From Candidatus Rifleibacteriota bacterium (lineage in GTDB: Bacteria > Muiribacteriota > Ozemobacteria > Ozemobacterales > Ozemobacteraceae): a stretch of DNA of 60,860 nucleotides. How positions within the stretch are numbered: position 1 is the first letter of the stretch; every line of letters starts with the position of its first letter. Position numbers and translations under genes: made by a program. The notes under the pieces were generated by a model. It was not told where the DNA came from. It saw only the letters and a program-made list of their open reading frames with translations, and searched no databases. Shown here piece after piece: positions 33,070-42,795 of this stretch. The stretch is from positions 1 to 60,860 of the forward strand of contig JANJUX010000005.1 of assembly GCA_024710355.1 (NCBI GenBank), given 5' to 3'.

Positions 33070-36066
33070 ATGAAAGCAGCAGCGGGCACAACTGCCAGAC
33101 TTGCCGGACTTTTTCTGGCGGGTCTTTTATTCGTTCTGCCGTTGTTTTTCCTGCAGCAGATGTTGCTTGACCTGGCAGAAAAAGATGAAATTCATCTCGG
33201 CATTCTTGCGCGTGAAAAACTGCTCAACGACATGGAAAGCTTCCAGGAAGCCCTGGCTCCGGACAAATATATCGAGACCGCTCTGAATGACCTCAACCGG
33301 CACTTCAGACTGAAGGACAGCGACACTCAACAGAGAGAAACTGCTTTTCTGCCGGGGGTCGACCCAGGTCTGATCAACGCAGGGTTCATAGAAAAAGCCC
33401 GCGAGTTTCTGCAGCAGCACTATAAGATGCAGCCATTTCTCTTTCTGGCAGCCGACTGCGACCTCCAAAACCACTGGTTTTCGACAACCCGCGATTTTTT
33501 TCCGGATCAGAAAACACGCGACAGGTTTGCCGAAGCAGCGATGTTCGGACTGGCATTCGTTGACGCCGACCCAGTGAATGTATTACCCGACAGCCAGAAT
33601 CTGAGCCGGCGTAAAGACGAATTCATTGCGCGCAACCAGCATATCGACGATAACGCCCACCAGATTTTTGCCAAATATTTCGTTCTGCACGTGTCGGCAT
33701 TTTCGAACCCGGCTCTCTACCAGGGCCAGGCCAGAACGTTCTACTCAAAAAGATTCGGACACCAGAGATCTTTTCAGATTTTTCACCTGCTGAGTCAGGG
33801 ATTTTCGCCGCACGAAAAATTGTTTGGCCTTTATTACTGCTGTTTCAACAATTCAGACCTTTTGCCGACGATGGTTCTGAAAAAAGCGATGCAGAGCCAG
33901 ACTGGCCAGGCCCGGCGACATCTGTTGAAACGAGTGGTAGAACAGCCATTTTTCCATGAAGAAGATGGGCGACTGTTTTATCTGGCCGGGTTTCCGAGCA
34001 GTTTTCACACGCTGGCTGCAGATTTCAGTGTCACAAATCCGGAAACCAGCCGAATTCTGCTGCAGTTCCTGCAGCAGCACTGTCTCGTCACATCAATTGA
34101 CGCCAGGGCCATGATCTCAAGCTATCGCCGGGCAGTTCGAATTACTGGCTGGCTGATAAGACTGCTGCTGATAGGGCTCATGGCTTTGCTGGTTAAATCG
34201 CTGGCAGGCTTTGAGACGCTGCGACAGCTTAAGCTTGGTGGCAAGCTAAGAGCTGCAGTAGCAACCGCTGTCACGGTTCCGGTCATCGGTTTTCTGGTAA
34301 TCAGTATGCTTATCAGAAGCAGCAGCGAGCGTCTGGTAATCCATAACTGCCAGACGAGAATCAGACAGCACGTGCAGCTGCTCGAAAAGCTTGTCAGCGA
34401 GAACGACCCTCGACTGGTGATGATGCTGCAGGAATTCAAAAAATTCTATGCCGACACCTATTTTGCGCCGGCCCCGGATCGTCAGCTCATTGCCCACCTG
34501 ACTGAAGCCTATGAGAAGCTTAAATTTGCGAATCACAGCCAGTTTTTCGATCGTGAAGCGCGAATACAGAAGTTTTATGGTCAGAAATTCTATCAGGGCC
34601 ATTACAAGGAAATGATCGGGCTTTTCAGAATTCTCATGGAACTGGGCGGCGTCAATTACGAGAACCGTCTGATTGCGGATTTTCAGCGAAAGAATCTTTT
34701 TATGAGTTCATATTCAGACTCATACTGGAATGTCTATGCCAACTCCGCAGTCCTGGCACGCGAGAGTCTTCTCACCCGGAACTTTCTGTCGATGTCGGCT
34801 CTGAAAAGGTCGTGCAATCAGATTCTCGCCCACCCCGGCACTCCATTTACACCAGAAGCCATTCTTTTTCATGAGGCCGGCGATACGTCGATCATGCGGG
34901 CGCTGCTCAAGCAGTTCTGGCACAAAAGTGCCCACCTGTTGAGCGATTACAGTCAGGAACAACAGATCGATTACGGGTTGTTTCTGCGCGGCCCGACCGA
35001 ATTGCGCGAAATGCAGATACCGCGCAGCGGCCCTGGCCGGACTTCGCTGAGAAAACTGGCAGACCGGGCCGTTGAAAAACGCACATCCGGGTCAGCGGTC
35101 ACGCGGGAAGAGGGAAAAATAAGCATCAGCAGCTGGCTTTATTTTGACGATGTGCCGGTAATAATTGTGGCACAGGCAAAAATTGCCGAGATTTCGCAGC
35201 ATGGCTCGATTTATCTGCTGCTGCCTCTCGGAATGCTTGCCTACGCTGTGCTGGCAATGAGTCTACTTTCTTCAACCCTTGCAGATGCTCTGCTTGGGCC
35301 GGTTCACACCCTTACCAGCTTTGTCAGGTATATTCAGGCCGGCAAACTGAATATCAGGGTTGAGATCGCGGGCCACGACGAGTTGGGAGAACTGGCCGGC
35401 AGTTTCAACCAGATGTCGACAGGTCTCTGCCAGCGTGAAAAAATGCGCCGTTTTGTATCTGACAAGCTTTTTTCAAGCCTCGAAAGTGCCGATTCAGACA
35501 GAGGACGCGGCAAGGCGAACCTGACGATTCTGAGTTCAGATATCAGGGGCTTTACAAGCATCTCGGAACAGAATGCGCCGGAAGAAATCGTCAACCTCCT
35601 CAACGACTATTTTACCTGCATGGAAAGCGCTGTTACCGCGCATGGCGGCTCGATCGAAAAAATCGTCGGCGATGCAATCATCGCTGCGTTTTATGAAGGC
35701 AATCCTGATGACAACCATGCGGTAAGAGCCTGTAAGGCCGCTGTCGAGATGCGACGCCGGCTGGCCGAATTCAATGCAACCCGTCGCCGACAGGAAAAGT
35801 TTATTATTGATACCGGTATTGGCATTGCTACGGGTGAAGCGGTCCTCGGGTTTGCCGGCCGGGCCGGCCGGCGCCGCGATTTTTTTCTGATCGGCGACGT
35901 AATACAGCGGGCTGAGATGCTGGAAAGCATGACAAAATCCGGAACCATGAGTCGAATCTTCGTCGACCGGCCCACTTTTGAGCTCAGCGGCGGAACGATC
36001 GGCTTTTGCCAGAAAACGTCAGAGATCGGCGCAACCTTCTACAGGGAGATTGCCGATGACTGCTGA
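33070..36066 (+). CDS. Receptor-type class III nucleotide cyclase, metal-binding (C1-like) partner
   Basis: 998 residues. TM1 (about 10-32), a first extracytoplasmic domain (about 33-350), two more helices (about 355-415), a second extracytoplasmic domain, TM4 near 720-740, HAMP (about 741-795), then a class III cyclase domain. Both metal aspartates are present (D824 in SSDIRGFTS, D868 in VGDAIIAAF), and so is K864. The transition-state Asn and Arg are replaced by Q946 and M950 (GDVIQRAEMLE), and the base-recognition position is F939. Alone it should be a poor cyclase. It overlaps the next cyclase gene by 11 nt. Confidence 0.88.
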   Translation: MKAAAGTTARLAGLFLAGLLFVLPLFFLQQMLLDLAEKDEIHLGILAREKLLNDMESFQEALAPDKYIETALNDLNRHFRLKDSDTQQRETAFLPGVDPGLINAGFIEKAREFLQQHYKMQPFLFLAADCDLQNHWFSTTRDFFPDQKTRDRFAEAAMFGLAFVDADPVNVLPDSQNLSRRKDEFIARNQHIDDNAHQIFAKYFVLHVSAFSNPALYQGQARTFYSKRFGHQRSFQIFHLLSQGFSPHEKLFGLYYCCFNNSDLLPTMVLKKAMQSQTGQARRHLLKRVVEQPFFHEEDGRLFYLAGFPSSFHTLAADFSVTNPETSRILLQFLQQHCLVTSIDARAMISSYRRAVRITGWLIRLLLIGLMALLVKSLAGFETLRQLKLGGKLRAAVATAVTVPVIGFLVISMLIRSSSERLVIHNCQTRIRQHVQLLEKLVSENDPRLVMMLQEFKKFYADTYFAPAPDRQLIAHLTEAYEKLKFANHSQFFDREARIQKFYGQKFYQGHYKEMIGLFRILMELGGVNYENRLIADFQRKNLFMSSYSDSYWNVYANSAVLARESLLTRNFLSMSALKRSCNQILAHPGTPFTPEAILFHEAGDTSIMRALLKQFWHKSAHLLSDYSQEQQIDYGLFLRGPTELREMQIPRSGPGRTSLRKLADRAVEKRTSGSAVTREEGKISISSWLYFDDVPVIIVAQAKIAEISQHGSIYLLLPLGMLAYAVLAMSLLSSTLADALLGPVHTLTSFVRYIQAGKLNIRVEIAGHDELGELAGSFNQMSTGLCQREKMRRFVSDKLFSSLESADSDRGRGKANLTILSSDIRGFTSISEQNAPEEIVNLLNDYFTCMESAVTAHGGSIEKIVGDAIIAAFYEGNPDDNHAVRACKAAVEMRRRLAEFNATRRRQEKFIIDTGIGIATGEAVLGFAGRAGRRRDFFLIGDVIQRAEMLESMTKSGTMSRIFVDRPTFELSGGTIGFCQKTSEIGATFYREIADDC

Positions 36067-38911
36067 CACCCGTATTCTTTGCCGTGCCTCTTTGCGAGCC
36101 GGGCCCGGCAAACTTGCCGCGATCTGGCTTTTTCTCATTATTCTGCCGGTCTGCATTCTGACAGCCATAACCGATCTGGTTCTCAGCGAGAGTGAGAACC
36201 AGATTGCTCAGGAAATTAAACTGCAACTGACCCAGGAAACTCAGGATTTCCGTGATTGTCTCAGTTTCAGCTATCTGGTTGAGAAAAAGATGGCGGATTT
36301 CTCAAGACAGCACAACGGCCGGCTTGCCCTTATGTCTGCCAGCGAGCTTGCCGGAATTTTCAAAGCAGAAACAGGCTTCAGACCAGCCGCAGTATTCAGC
36401 CTGTCTGAAAACCAGTCTGCCTTGTCTGTTCATATCGACCCCGAGGTTAAAAAAGATCTGGGGCTGATTTCGCACACAATGTTGAAAAATTTTCTGACTG
36501 ATTTTGCAGGGCCCGAAAGCGCAAGCCCCAAAGAATCTGCCAGAGTTCAGCGATTCCGCGAATATCTGCGCAAAGTGCTGAGTTCAACCGGCGACCTCCG
36601 AATAAAACGGGGCAAGGCCATGCCGGTATTGTCGGGCAAACCGTCTCTCAACCGCCTGTTGTTGTTCTTTCAGCCGGCCGAAGATACCGCAGCAAATCAG
36701 GCCGGCCATTTTCTGATTTTTCGCGAACGCGACATTGATGCCACTCTGCTTATTGCCTTTGCAACAGGCACAGCAACAAGCAAGGGATTTCGCCGCAGTG
36801 TCAGCACCAGCGATGAAGGCCGACACGCGATTTATCGTCTCAGTCAGAATCACATGAAATTCTTCGTTGACCCGCACGAGGGCATATCAGTTCTGACACT
36901 GCCTTCGCCTGAACTGCTGCTGCGACTGGTTTCGCAGGGCACCCTTTACCCTTTCAGACTCGACGAAACAATCGAAAAGCTGCCTCTTATAAAGGTTACC
37001 GCGCCGCCAGACACACTTGTGCATCCGATGCGAGCCGTGCTGCGTCGACTGCAGATTCCAATTCTGGTAATGGTGCTGTTCGCCACCGTCATCCTTCTTC
37101 GCCTTCATTTCTTTGGCTTCGGAAGCAGCCTGAAACTCGCTCCAAGGCTTTTTATGAGTGTTGTTGCAGCCTCGATTCTGCCATTTTCAACCTTTATCGC
37201 AGCCGCTGCCTGGCATCAGAAATTTGTCGAAGATTTTGCCAAAGCCGAGATCAGGCAATTTATACAGCTGCAGGCAGACCAGGCTGGCAGACAGATCAGT
37301 GCCAGTCTGAACTCACTTGAATTGAAAGTGGTCAGTCTGAGAAAAGAGCTTGGCAGGAGAGACTTCAAAGATGCGGTCAAATTCCTGCCGGCCTGGCTTA
37401 AACAGCATGCGGCAAGCATGGCGCTCTATCACCAGGCCGATAGAGAAGAAATGATCACGGTGCGCGAAGGGCTTGAATTCGATGATTTTGAGAGTGAAAT
37501 GAAGCAGATGGGACTGATGGCCCTTCTGAAGTCTCTGGAACCGGAAGACTTTTCAAAAGCCAATGATGAAAGCCTTCTCGGCATGGTAAAGATCAAGGCG
37601 CGCGCCTTCAGCATCGTTCTTGACCATGTTGGTAAACTGCACAAGTTTTCTGCCTACAAACTGAATTCGGTTTATGCCACTTTCCCGGTATTTGCAGACG
37701 ACAGCAGTTTCTCCGCCCCAAAGGCAATCGCTCTGATAAAATTCGATACCTTCGACCTTCTCAAACAGCTCACCAGCATTACGCCAGAGCTTTTACAGGC
37801 AGAACGGCACGGCAATTATCTGGTTCAAAAATGCCTTGTACCGCTGAGTCTTCCGAATGAACTGCCACCGGCACAGAATATTCTCTGTAATAAAGGGTTT
37901 CCGTTCGACAAAGTGCGACCCATCGTCGAAAAAATTTCTCAGAGCCTTTCAGCAACCGCCTGGACCGATGGCGAAACCAGCAATGTCGCCATGTATATGC
38001 ACAGTCTCGGCTGTATTCTGGTGGTATGCGCCACACCAGCAAATCAAGCTGGAAACACCCTGCTGCAGACGACCATGGTGGCGCTGCTGTTTTTTGTGAC
38101 GCTGGTCGGCATACTCGTCGCTTTTCTGCAAAAATCTCTCGTTGAGCCGATCTACCTGCTTCAGGCCGGCGCTGCCAGAGTTGCGGCCGGCAACTTTTCT
38201 CAACCGGTCGTGTATCGCTCAGGTGATGAATTCGAAGCCCTGACTGATTCTTTCAACCGCATGTCGGCCGATCTTCTGCAAAAAGAGCGCCTGGCAAGCT
38301 ATGTTTCTGAAGAAGTCATTCAGGAAATCGAGTCTGGCACAGGCACAAGCCTGCAGCCCGGCGGCGAGCGCCTCGAAGTAGCAGTGCTTTTCGTCGCCAT
38401 GGCCGGCTTCAAGGATTTTCGGCAACAGCATGGACCAGAGGCGATTACAGAAGCGATCGGCAACCTGATCGATCAAGCAGCTGAAATAGCCGCCAGACAT
38501 AACGGCAATATAGATAAAATGGTCGAGGACACGTTGATGCTGGTATTCAGGCAGCGCGGCACTGACAGCAGCCATGCCGAATCGGCCTGCCGCACCGCTC
38601 TGGCCCTGAGCACAGCTTTCAGAGATGAAGGCCGGTTCAGACTGCTGGCCGGCATAGCTTCGGGCCCGGCGGTTTCTGGCAAAATCGGGTCACGCAGCGG
38701 CAAGCTCGACTACACGGTGATCGGCAACCCGGTCAACCTTGCGGCCAGGCTAAAAGCCCAAGCCGGCAAGGCATGTGAAACCGGCATAATCGTCTGCCCG
38801 AATACGATAAGAATGCTGCGCGGGCTGGCCCGCCTGCGTTTTATCGAACGCACCGAGATCAAGGGCCGCTCGCGCACTTTTCCGCTCTACGAGCTTATAG
38901 AAATGCGATAA
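36056..38911 (+). CDS. Receptor-type class III nucleotide cyclase, Asn/Arg (C2-like) partner
   Basis: 951 residues from the ATG at 36056, which overlaps the first cyclase gene. The layout is similar: TM, extracytoplasmic domain, paired helices near 345-395, second extracytoplasmic domain, TM near 680, HAMP, cyclase domain. The first metal aspartate is replaced by A781 (LFVAMAGF), while D825 (VEDTLM), K821, T887, N894 and R898 (GNPVNLAARL) are kept. This is the mirror image of the preceding gene's losses. A composite active site formed by both proteins would be complete once. cAMP is the likely product from the K/T pair. Confidence 0.88.
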   Translation: MTADTRILCRASLRAGPGKLAAIWLFLIILPVCILTAITDLVLSESENQIAQEIKLQLTQETQDFRDCLSFSYLVEKKMADFSRQHNGRLALMSASELAGIFKAETGFRPAAVFSLSENQSALSVHIDPEVKKDLGLISHTMLKNFLTDFAGPESASPKESARVQRFREYLRKVLSSTGDLRIKRGKAMPVLSGKPSLNRLLLFFQPAEDTAANQAGHFLIFRERDIDATLLIAFATGTATSKGFRRSVSTSDEGRHAIYRLSQNHMKFFVDPHEGISVLTLPSPELLLRLVSQGTLYPFRLDETIEKLPLIKVTAPPDTLVHPMRAVLRRLQIPILVMVLFATVILLRLHFFGFGSSLKLAPRLFMSVVAASILPFSTFIAAAAWHQKFVEDFAKAEIRQFIQLQADQAGRQISASLNSLELKVVSLRKELGRRDFKDAVKFLPAWLKQHAASMALYHQADREEMITVREGLEFDDFESEMKQMGLMALLKSLEPEDFSKANDESLLGMVKIKARAFSIVLDHVGKLHKFSAYKLNSVYATFPVFADDSSFSAPKAIALIKFDTFDLLKQLTSITPELLQAERHGNYLVQKCLVPLSLPNELPPAQNILCNKGFPFDKVRPIVEKISQSLSATAWTDGETSNVAMYMHSLGCILVVCATPANQAGNTLLQTTMVALLFFVTLVGILVAFLQKSLVEPIYLLQAGAARVAAGNFSQPVVYRSGDEFEALTDSFNRMSADLLQKERLASYVSEEVIQEIESGTGTSLQPGGERLEVAVLFVAMAGFKDFRQQHGPEAITEAIGNLIDQAAEIAARHNGNIDKMVEDTLMLVFRQRGTDSSHAESACRTALALSTAFRDEGRFRLLAGIASGPAVSGKIGSRSGKLDYTVIGNPVNLAARLKAQAGKACETGIIVCPNTIRMLRGLARLRFIERTEIKGRSRTFPLYELIEMR

Positions 38912-38931
38912 AAGCAGTTCTAGAAAAAACA

Positions 38932-38960
38932 AGAGAAGCAGACCAGATGCCTGCTTCTCT
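38932..38960. terminator. Bidirectional terminator
   Basis: agagaagcag / ctgcttctct with a 9-nt loop. T-rich on the plus strand (tttag) and strongly so on the minus strand (ttgttttttc). It separates the cyclase pair from the DHS-like gene. Confidence 0.8.
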
Positions 38961-38986
38961 TTAGTTCGTTTATGACGGAGAAAGTC

Positions 38987-39961
38987 TTACCAGCCGAGAA
39001 TCCATGCGAAAATCAGCGGAGCAACGATAGTTGCATCTGATTCGACGATGAACTTCGGAGTATTGATATCAAGCTTGCCCCAGGTGATCTTTTCATTCGG
39101 AACCGCGCCCGAATAAGAACCATAGCTGGTGGTAGAATCGGAAATCTGGCAGAAATAGCTCCAGAACGGAATCGTATCCATTTCCATATCCTGATACAGC
39201 ATCGGTACGACGCAGATCGGGAAATCGCCCGCGATACCGCCGCCGATCTGGAAAAACCCGATGCCTTTTCCGCTGGAATTCTTGATGTACCAGTCGGCCA
39301 GCCACATCATGTATTCGATGCCAGACTTCATGGTCGAGGGCTTGATTTCGCCCTTGATGCAGTATGAAGCGAAAATGTTGCCCATGGTTGAGTCTTCCCA
39401 GCCGGGAACGATGATCGGCAGGTTCTTTTCGGCTGCGGCGAGCATCCAGCTGTTCTTCGGGTCGATTTCGTAATACTGTTCAAGAACGCCAGAGAGCAGC
39501 ATTTTATACATATATTCATGCGGGAAATAGCGTTCGCCCTTCGTGTCAGCATCTTTCCAGATTTTGTGGATGTGCTTCTGCAGGCGTCTGAAAGCTTCTT
39601 CTTCGGGAATGCAGGTGTCGGTAACGCGGTTGAGGCCGCCTTCGAGCAGCTCCCATTCGTCCTTCGGTGTCAGGTCACGATAGTTCGGCACCCGCTTGTA
39701 ATGGTTGTGAGCAACCAGGTTCATGATGTCTTCTTCGAGATTGGCGCCGGTGCAGGAGATAATAGCGATCTTGTCCTGACGGATCATTTCGGCGAGTGAC
39801 TTGCCGAGTTCGGCGGTGCTCATGGCGCCGGCAAGCGTGACCATCATCTTGCCGCCTTCATTGAGATGAGTCACATAGCCCTTGGCAGCGTCAACCAGTG
39901 CGGCTGAATTGAAGTGAAGGTAGTGATTTTCAATGAAAGATGAAATGGGGCCCTTGGTCAT
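38987..39961 (-). CDS. Deoxyhypusine synthase-like protein
   Basis: 324 residues of the DHS fold: NAD-binding stretches (TLAGAMSTAELGKSLAEMIR, SCTGANLEED), QIGGGIAGDFPI, and the catalytic lysine K296 in ITWGKLD, followed by ESDATIVAPLIFAW. Bacteria generally lack hypusinated eIF5A; bacterial DHS-like proteins are mostly thought to act in polyamine metabolism (for example homospermidine synthesis) or on unknown substrates. It is a single gene with AGGAG before the ATG, divergent from the ABC exporter. Confidence 0.88.
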   Translation of the reverse strand: MTKGPISSFIENHYLHFNSAALVDAAKGYVTHLNEGGKMMVTLAGAMSTAELGKSLAEMIRQDKIAIISCTGANLEEDIMNLVAHNHYKRVPNYRDLTPKDEWELLEGGLNRVTDTCIPEEEAFRRLQKHIHKIWKDADTKGERYFPHEYMYKMLLSGVLEQYYEIDPKNSWMLAAAEKNLPIIVPGWEDSTMGNIFASYCIKGEIKPSTMKSGIEYMMWLADWYIKNSSGKGIGFFQIGGGIAGDFPICVVPMLYQDMEMDTIPFWSYFCQISDSTTSYGSYSGAVPNEKITWGKLDINTPKFIVESDATIVAPLIFAWILGW

Positions 39962-40077
39962 TCTTTTTCTCCTGTTGATGTGTACGAGATGCGATCATTC
40001 TTTAATACTCCATAAATCACGCAAAATCAACTTTCCCCGAACTTGTAATATTGGCGGCGGGTTAGTAATATGCCTGC

Positions 40078-41112
40078 ATGACACAGACAATCAATGAAGT
40101 CGCAATCGTCACCCGGCAGCTCAGCCGCAGTTTCAGCATCAGACAGAAAAGCGAAGGGCTGGCAGCGAGTCTGCGTAATTTTTTCTCGCCGGTCTACAAA
40201 ACCGTCAATGCCGTCTGCGATCTGGAAATGAGCATCGGGCGCGGTGAAATCATCGGATTTCTCGGGCCAAACGGTGCCGGCAAGACGACAACCCTGAAAA
40301 TGCTTTCGGGGCTGCTGGTTCCAAGTGGTGGGAGCATCGAAGTGCTTGGCTTTACCCCGTTCGACCGCGATCACGCCTTTCTCAGAAGCATTTCACTGGT
40401 TATGGGACAGAAACAGAACCTCTGGTGGGACCTGCCGCCGGTCGAAACCTTCGAGATTCACCGCCGCATCTACGGCCTCTCTGATGAGCAGTATCGCAGT
40501 CGCATCGACGAACTTGTCGAAATGCTCGAAATCAGCGACTGTCTCGAAACCCAGACCCGCAAACTATCGCTGGGGCAACGCATGCGCTGCGAACTTGCCG
40601 TTTCGCTGCTGCACCAGCCGTCGATTCTCTTTCTCGATGAGCCGACCATCGGCCTCGACATTCTGATGCAGAAAAAGATCCGCAGTTTTCTGCTCGATTA
40701 CCACCGCCGCTTCAAACCGACAATTCTGCTGACATCACACTACATGGATGACGTGGCAGCTCTGGCGCAACGGGTGATCGTCATCAATCACGGCCGCAAG
40801 ATCTTTGACGGGCGGCTGCGTGACCTGACCGACCGCATGCGCCCCGAAAAAATAATGACCGTCATCATCAACAATGGTGAATTCCCATGTCAGGTGCGCG
40901 AAGGCTGCCGGCTGATCCATCAGGAAGGTCAGCTGTACCGCTTCCTGGTGCGCCGCGAGGTGGTCGGCGAACTGGCCGCCTGCCTGTATAACACCGGCCA
41001 GATTGCCGATCTGACGATCGAAGATGCGCCACTCGAAGAAATTATCGGTCAGCTGTTCACGGATAACGGAGCTGCAGCCGCATCAGCAACGACACCGGTA
41101 CAAACACCATGA
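40078..41112 (+). CDS. ABC transporter ATP-binding protein (ABC-2 exporter)
   Basis: 344 residues. It has Walker A (GPNGAGKTTT), an LSLGQRMRCELA signature in the style of this subfamily, Walker B (ILFLDEPTIGLD) and the H-loop (LLTSHYMDDV). A C-terminal extension (about 250-344) follows. It energises the two DUF990-type permeases encoded next. The substrate is unknown; relatives export drugs or viologens. Confidence 0.92.
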   Translation: MTQTINEVAIVTRQLSRSFSIRQKSEGLAASLRNFFSPVYKTVNAVCDLEMSIGRGEIIGFLGPNGAGKTTTLKMLSGLLVPSGGSIEVLGFTPFDRDHAFLRSISLVMGQKQNLWWDLPPVETFEIHRRIYGLSDEQYRSRIDELVEMLEISDCLETQTRKLSLGQRMRCELAVSLLHQPSILFLDEPTIGLDILMQKKIRSFLLDYHRRFKPTILLTSHYMDDVAALAQRVIVINHGRKIFDGRLRDLTDRMRPEKIMTVIINNGEFPCQVREGCRLIHQEGQLYRFLVRREVVGELAACLYNTGQIADLTIEDAPLEEIIGQLFTDNGAAAASATTPVQTP

Positions 41113-41170
41113 CCAGCAGCACGGCTCAAAACCCGGGTTTGCCATTTAGAACCCGTTGCGTGGCCTAATA

Positions 41171-41992
41171 ATGATTCAGAGCAAGATTTCGCAAAGTTTC
41201 AGCGCCCATCTCGCCACACTCCGGGCACATTTTAAAATCATCTTCACCTACCGCGGCATGATGCTGATTCAGGCGGTCAGACTTCTTCTGCTGCCGCTGG
41301 TACTGGCAGCCGCCTGGCTGTCGATCGAAAAGACCGCCGAAAACCCCTATTCAGACGCCGACTATCTGCTTTATTACCTGCTGGTACCGGTCATTCTCAA
41401 CCTGACTGACAGCCGGCTGGTTTTCCGGTTCCCGATGGCGGTGCGTGACGGCTCACTCAGCCGCGAACTGCTGAAACCTTTTCCGCCGCTTTCCGGCTAT
41501 GCGCTCGAAAGCATCGCCAACAATCTGATTCAGCTCGTCTATCTGCTGCCATTCACGCTGTTGGCCGGTTATGCGATCAGTGATCGGCTGCAGCTCAGCC
41601 ACATCAACCTGCAGCTGCTGCTGTTCATGGTTCTGGCGATCATGCTGGGCGGCCTGGTCAGAATGCTGATTTCGGGGTCGATCTCGCTGGTCGGCTTCTG
41701 GCTCGAAGACGTGACCACTTTGAACCTTATTCTCAACGGCGGCATCTGGGCGCTGCTCGGTGGCATGATCGTGCCGGTGGCCACTTTTCCGCAACATATA
41801 CGTTACATCGCTGAACTGCTGCCATACCGCTACATGCTGAGCTTTCCGATCGAGATCGTCACCGGGCGGCTGTCGCAGGCGCAGATCCTGCAGGGCTTCG
41901 CCGTCTGCCTTTTCTGGTCACTCCTGTTTGCGCTGATCATGCGCCTTATCTGGAAACGCGGCCTCAAAGTCTATGCCGCCTATGGTGGTTAA
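41171..41992 (+). CDS. ABC-2 permease (DUF990 type), subunit 1
   Basis: 273 residues from the ATG at 41171; a TTG at 41156 is possible. Six hydrophobic segments, with conserved DSRLVFRFPMAVRDGSLSRE and VPVATFPQHIRYIAELLPYR near the end. It forms the exporter with the ATPase at 40078 and the permease at 41994. Confidence 0.85.
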   Translation: MIQSKISQSFSAHLATLRAHFKIIFTYRGMMLIQAVRLLLLPLVLAAAWLSIEKTAENPYSDADYLLYYLLVPVILNLTDSRLVFRFPMAVRDGSLSRELLKPFPPLSGYALESIANNLIQLVYLLPFTLLAGYAISDRLQLSHINLQLLLFMVLAIMLGGLVRMLISGSISLVGFWLEDVTTLNLILNGGIWALLGGMIVPVATFPQHIRYIAELLPYRYMLSFPIEIVTGRLSQAQILQGFAVCLFWSLLFALIMRLIWKRGLKVYAAYGG

Positions 41993-41993
41993 A

Positions 41994-42779
41994 ATGCTAC
42001 AGGCAGCGATTATACTCAAACTCTGGAAAGCCTCGATGATGCAGGCGATGGAATACCGCGGCAGCTTCGCCTTTTCGATCATTGCCAACTTTTTCGACTT
42101 CATTTTCGGCTTTCTGCAGTATCTGGTATTTTTTACCGCCGCTCAGAGCATCGCCGGCTGGAATTCAGATCAGATGCTGGTGCTTTATGGGGTTTTCATG
42201 CTGGTTTTCGCGCTGCAGTTCATTTTTCTCTACCCGAATCTGGTAGCGATGGGAGACATGGTCAACTCCGGCAATCTCGACCTGCTGCTGACAAAGCCGG
42301 TCAACGCCCAGCTGATTTTATCTTTCCGGCGTATCTCGTTCGAAGAGCTCGGCAGCATTTCGACCGCCCTGGTTCTGCTTGGCTGGCTGACTGTCAAAGG
42401 AGCGATCAATCTCACCCCAGCATCGGTCGCCCTTTTTCTGGTGGCGATAGTTGCGGCAATGCTGCTGATTTATTGCCTGTTTCTGCTGCTGATGTGCCTG
42501 GCAGTATTTCTCGAACGGCTCGACAATATGGCGCAGCTGATGTGGTCGATGTTCTCGCTCTGCCGCTACCCGGTCGACGTCTACCCGGCACGGCTCAGAT
42601 TCATGTTTTTCAGCTTTCTGCCGGTTGCCTACATTGCTTCGGTGCCGGCATCGGCGCTGCTCGGCACTGCCAGCGCCGCCCAGGTAATGACCGGAATGAT
42701 AATAGCCCTGACGGCCACTTTCGCCACAACTTTGCTCTGGCGAAGAACCATCAGGGCTTATACCTCAGCCGGCGGCTGA
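41994..42779 (+). CDS. ABC-2 permease (DUF990 type), subunit 2
   Basis: 261 residues from the ATG at 41994, with GGTGG upstream; in-frame ATGs at 41973 and 41982 overlap the previous gene. Six membrane segments with the subfamily motif NSGNLDLLLTKPVNAQLILS and the C-terminal FFSFLPVAYIASVPASALLG. Last gene of the exporter operon. Confidence 0.85.
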   Translation: MLQAAIILKLWKASMMQAMEYRGSFAFSIIANFFDFIFGFLQYLVFFTAAQSIAGWNSDQMLVLYGVFMLVFALQFIFLYPNLVAMGDMVNSGNLDLLLTKPVNAQLILSFRRISFEELGSISTALVLLGWLTVKGAINLTPASVALFLVAIVAAMLLIYCLFLLLMCLAVFLERLDNMAQLMWSMFSLCRYPVDVYPARLRFMFFSFLPVAYIASVPASALLGTASAAQVMTGMIIALTATFATTLLWRRTIRAYTSAGG

Positions 42780-42795
42780 CCGCCGGAACAAAAAA

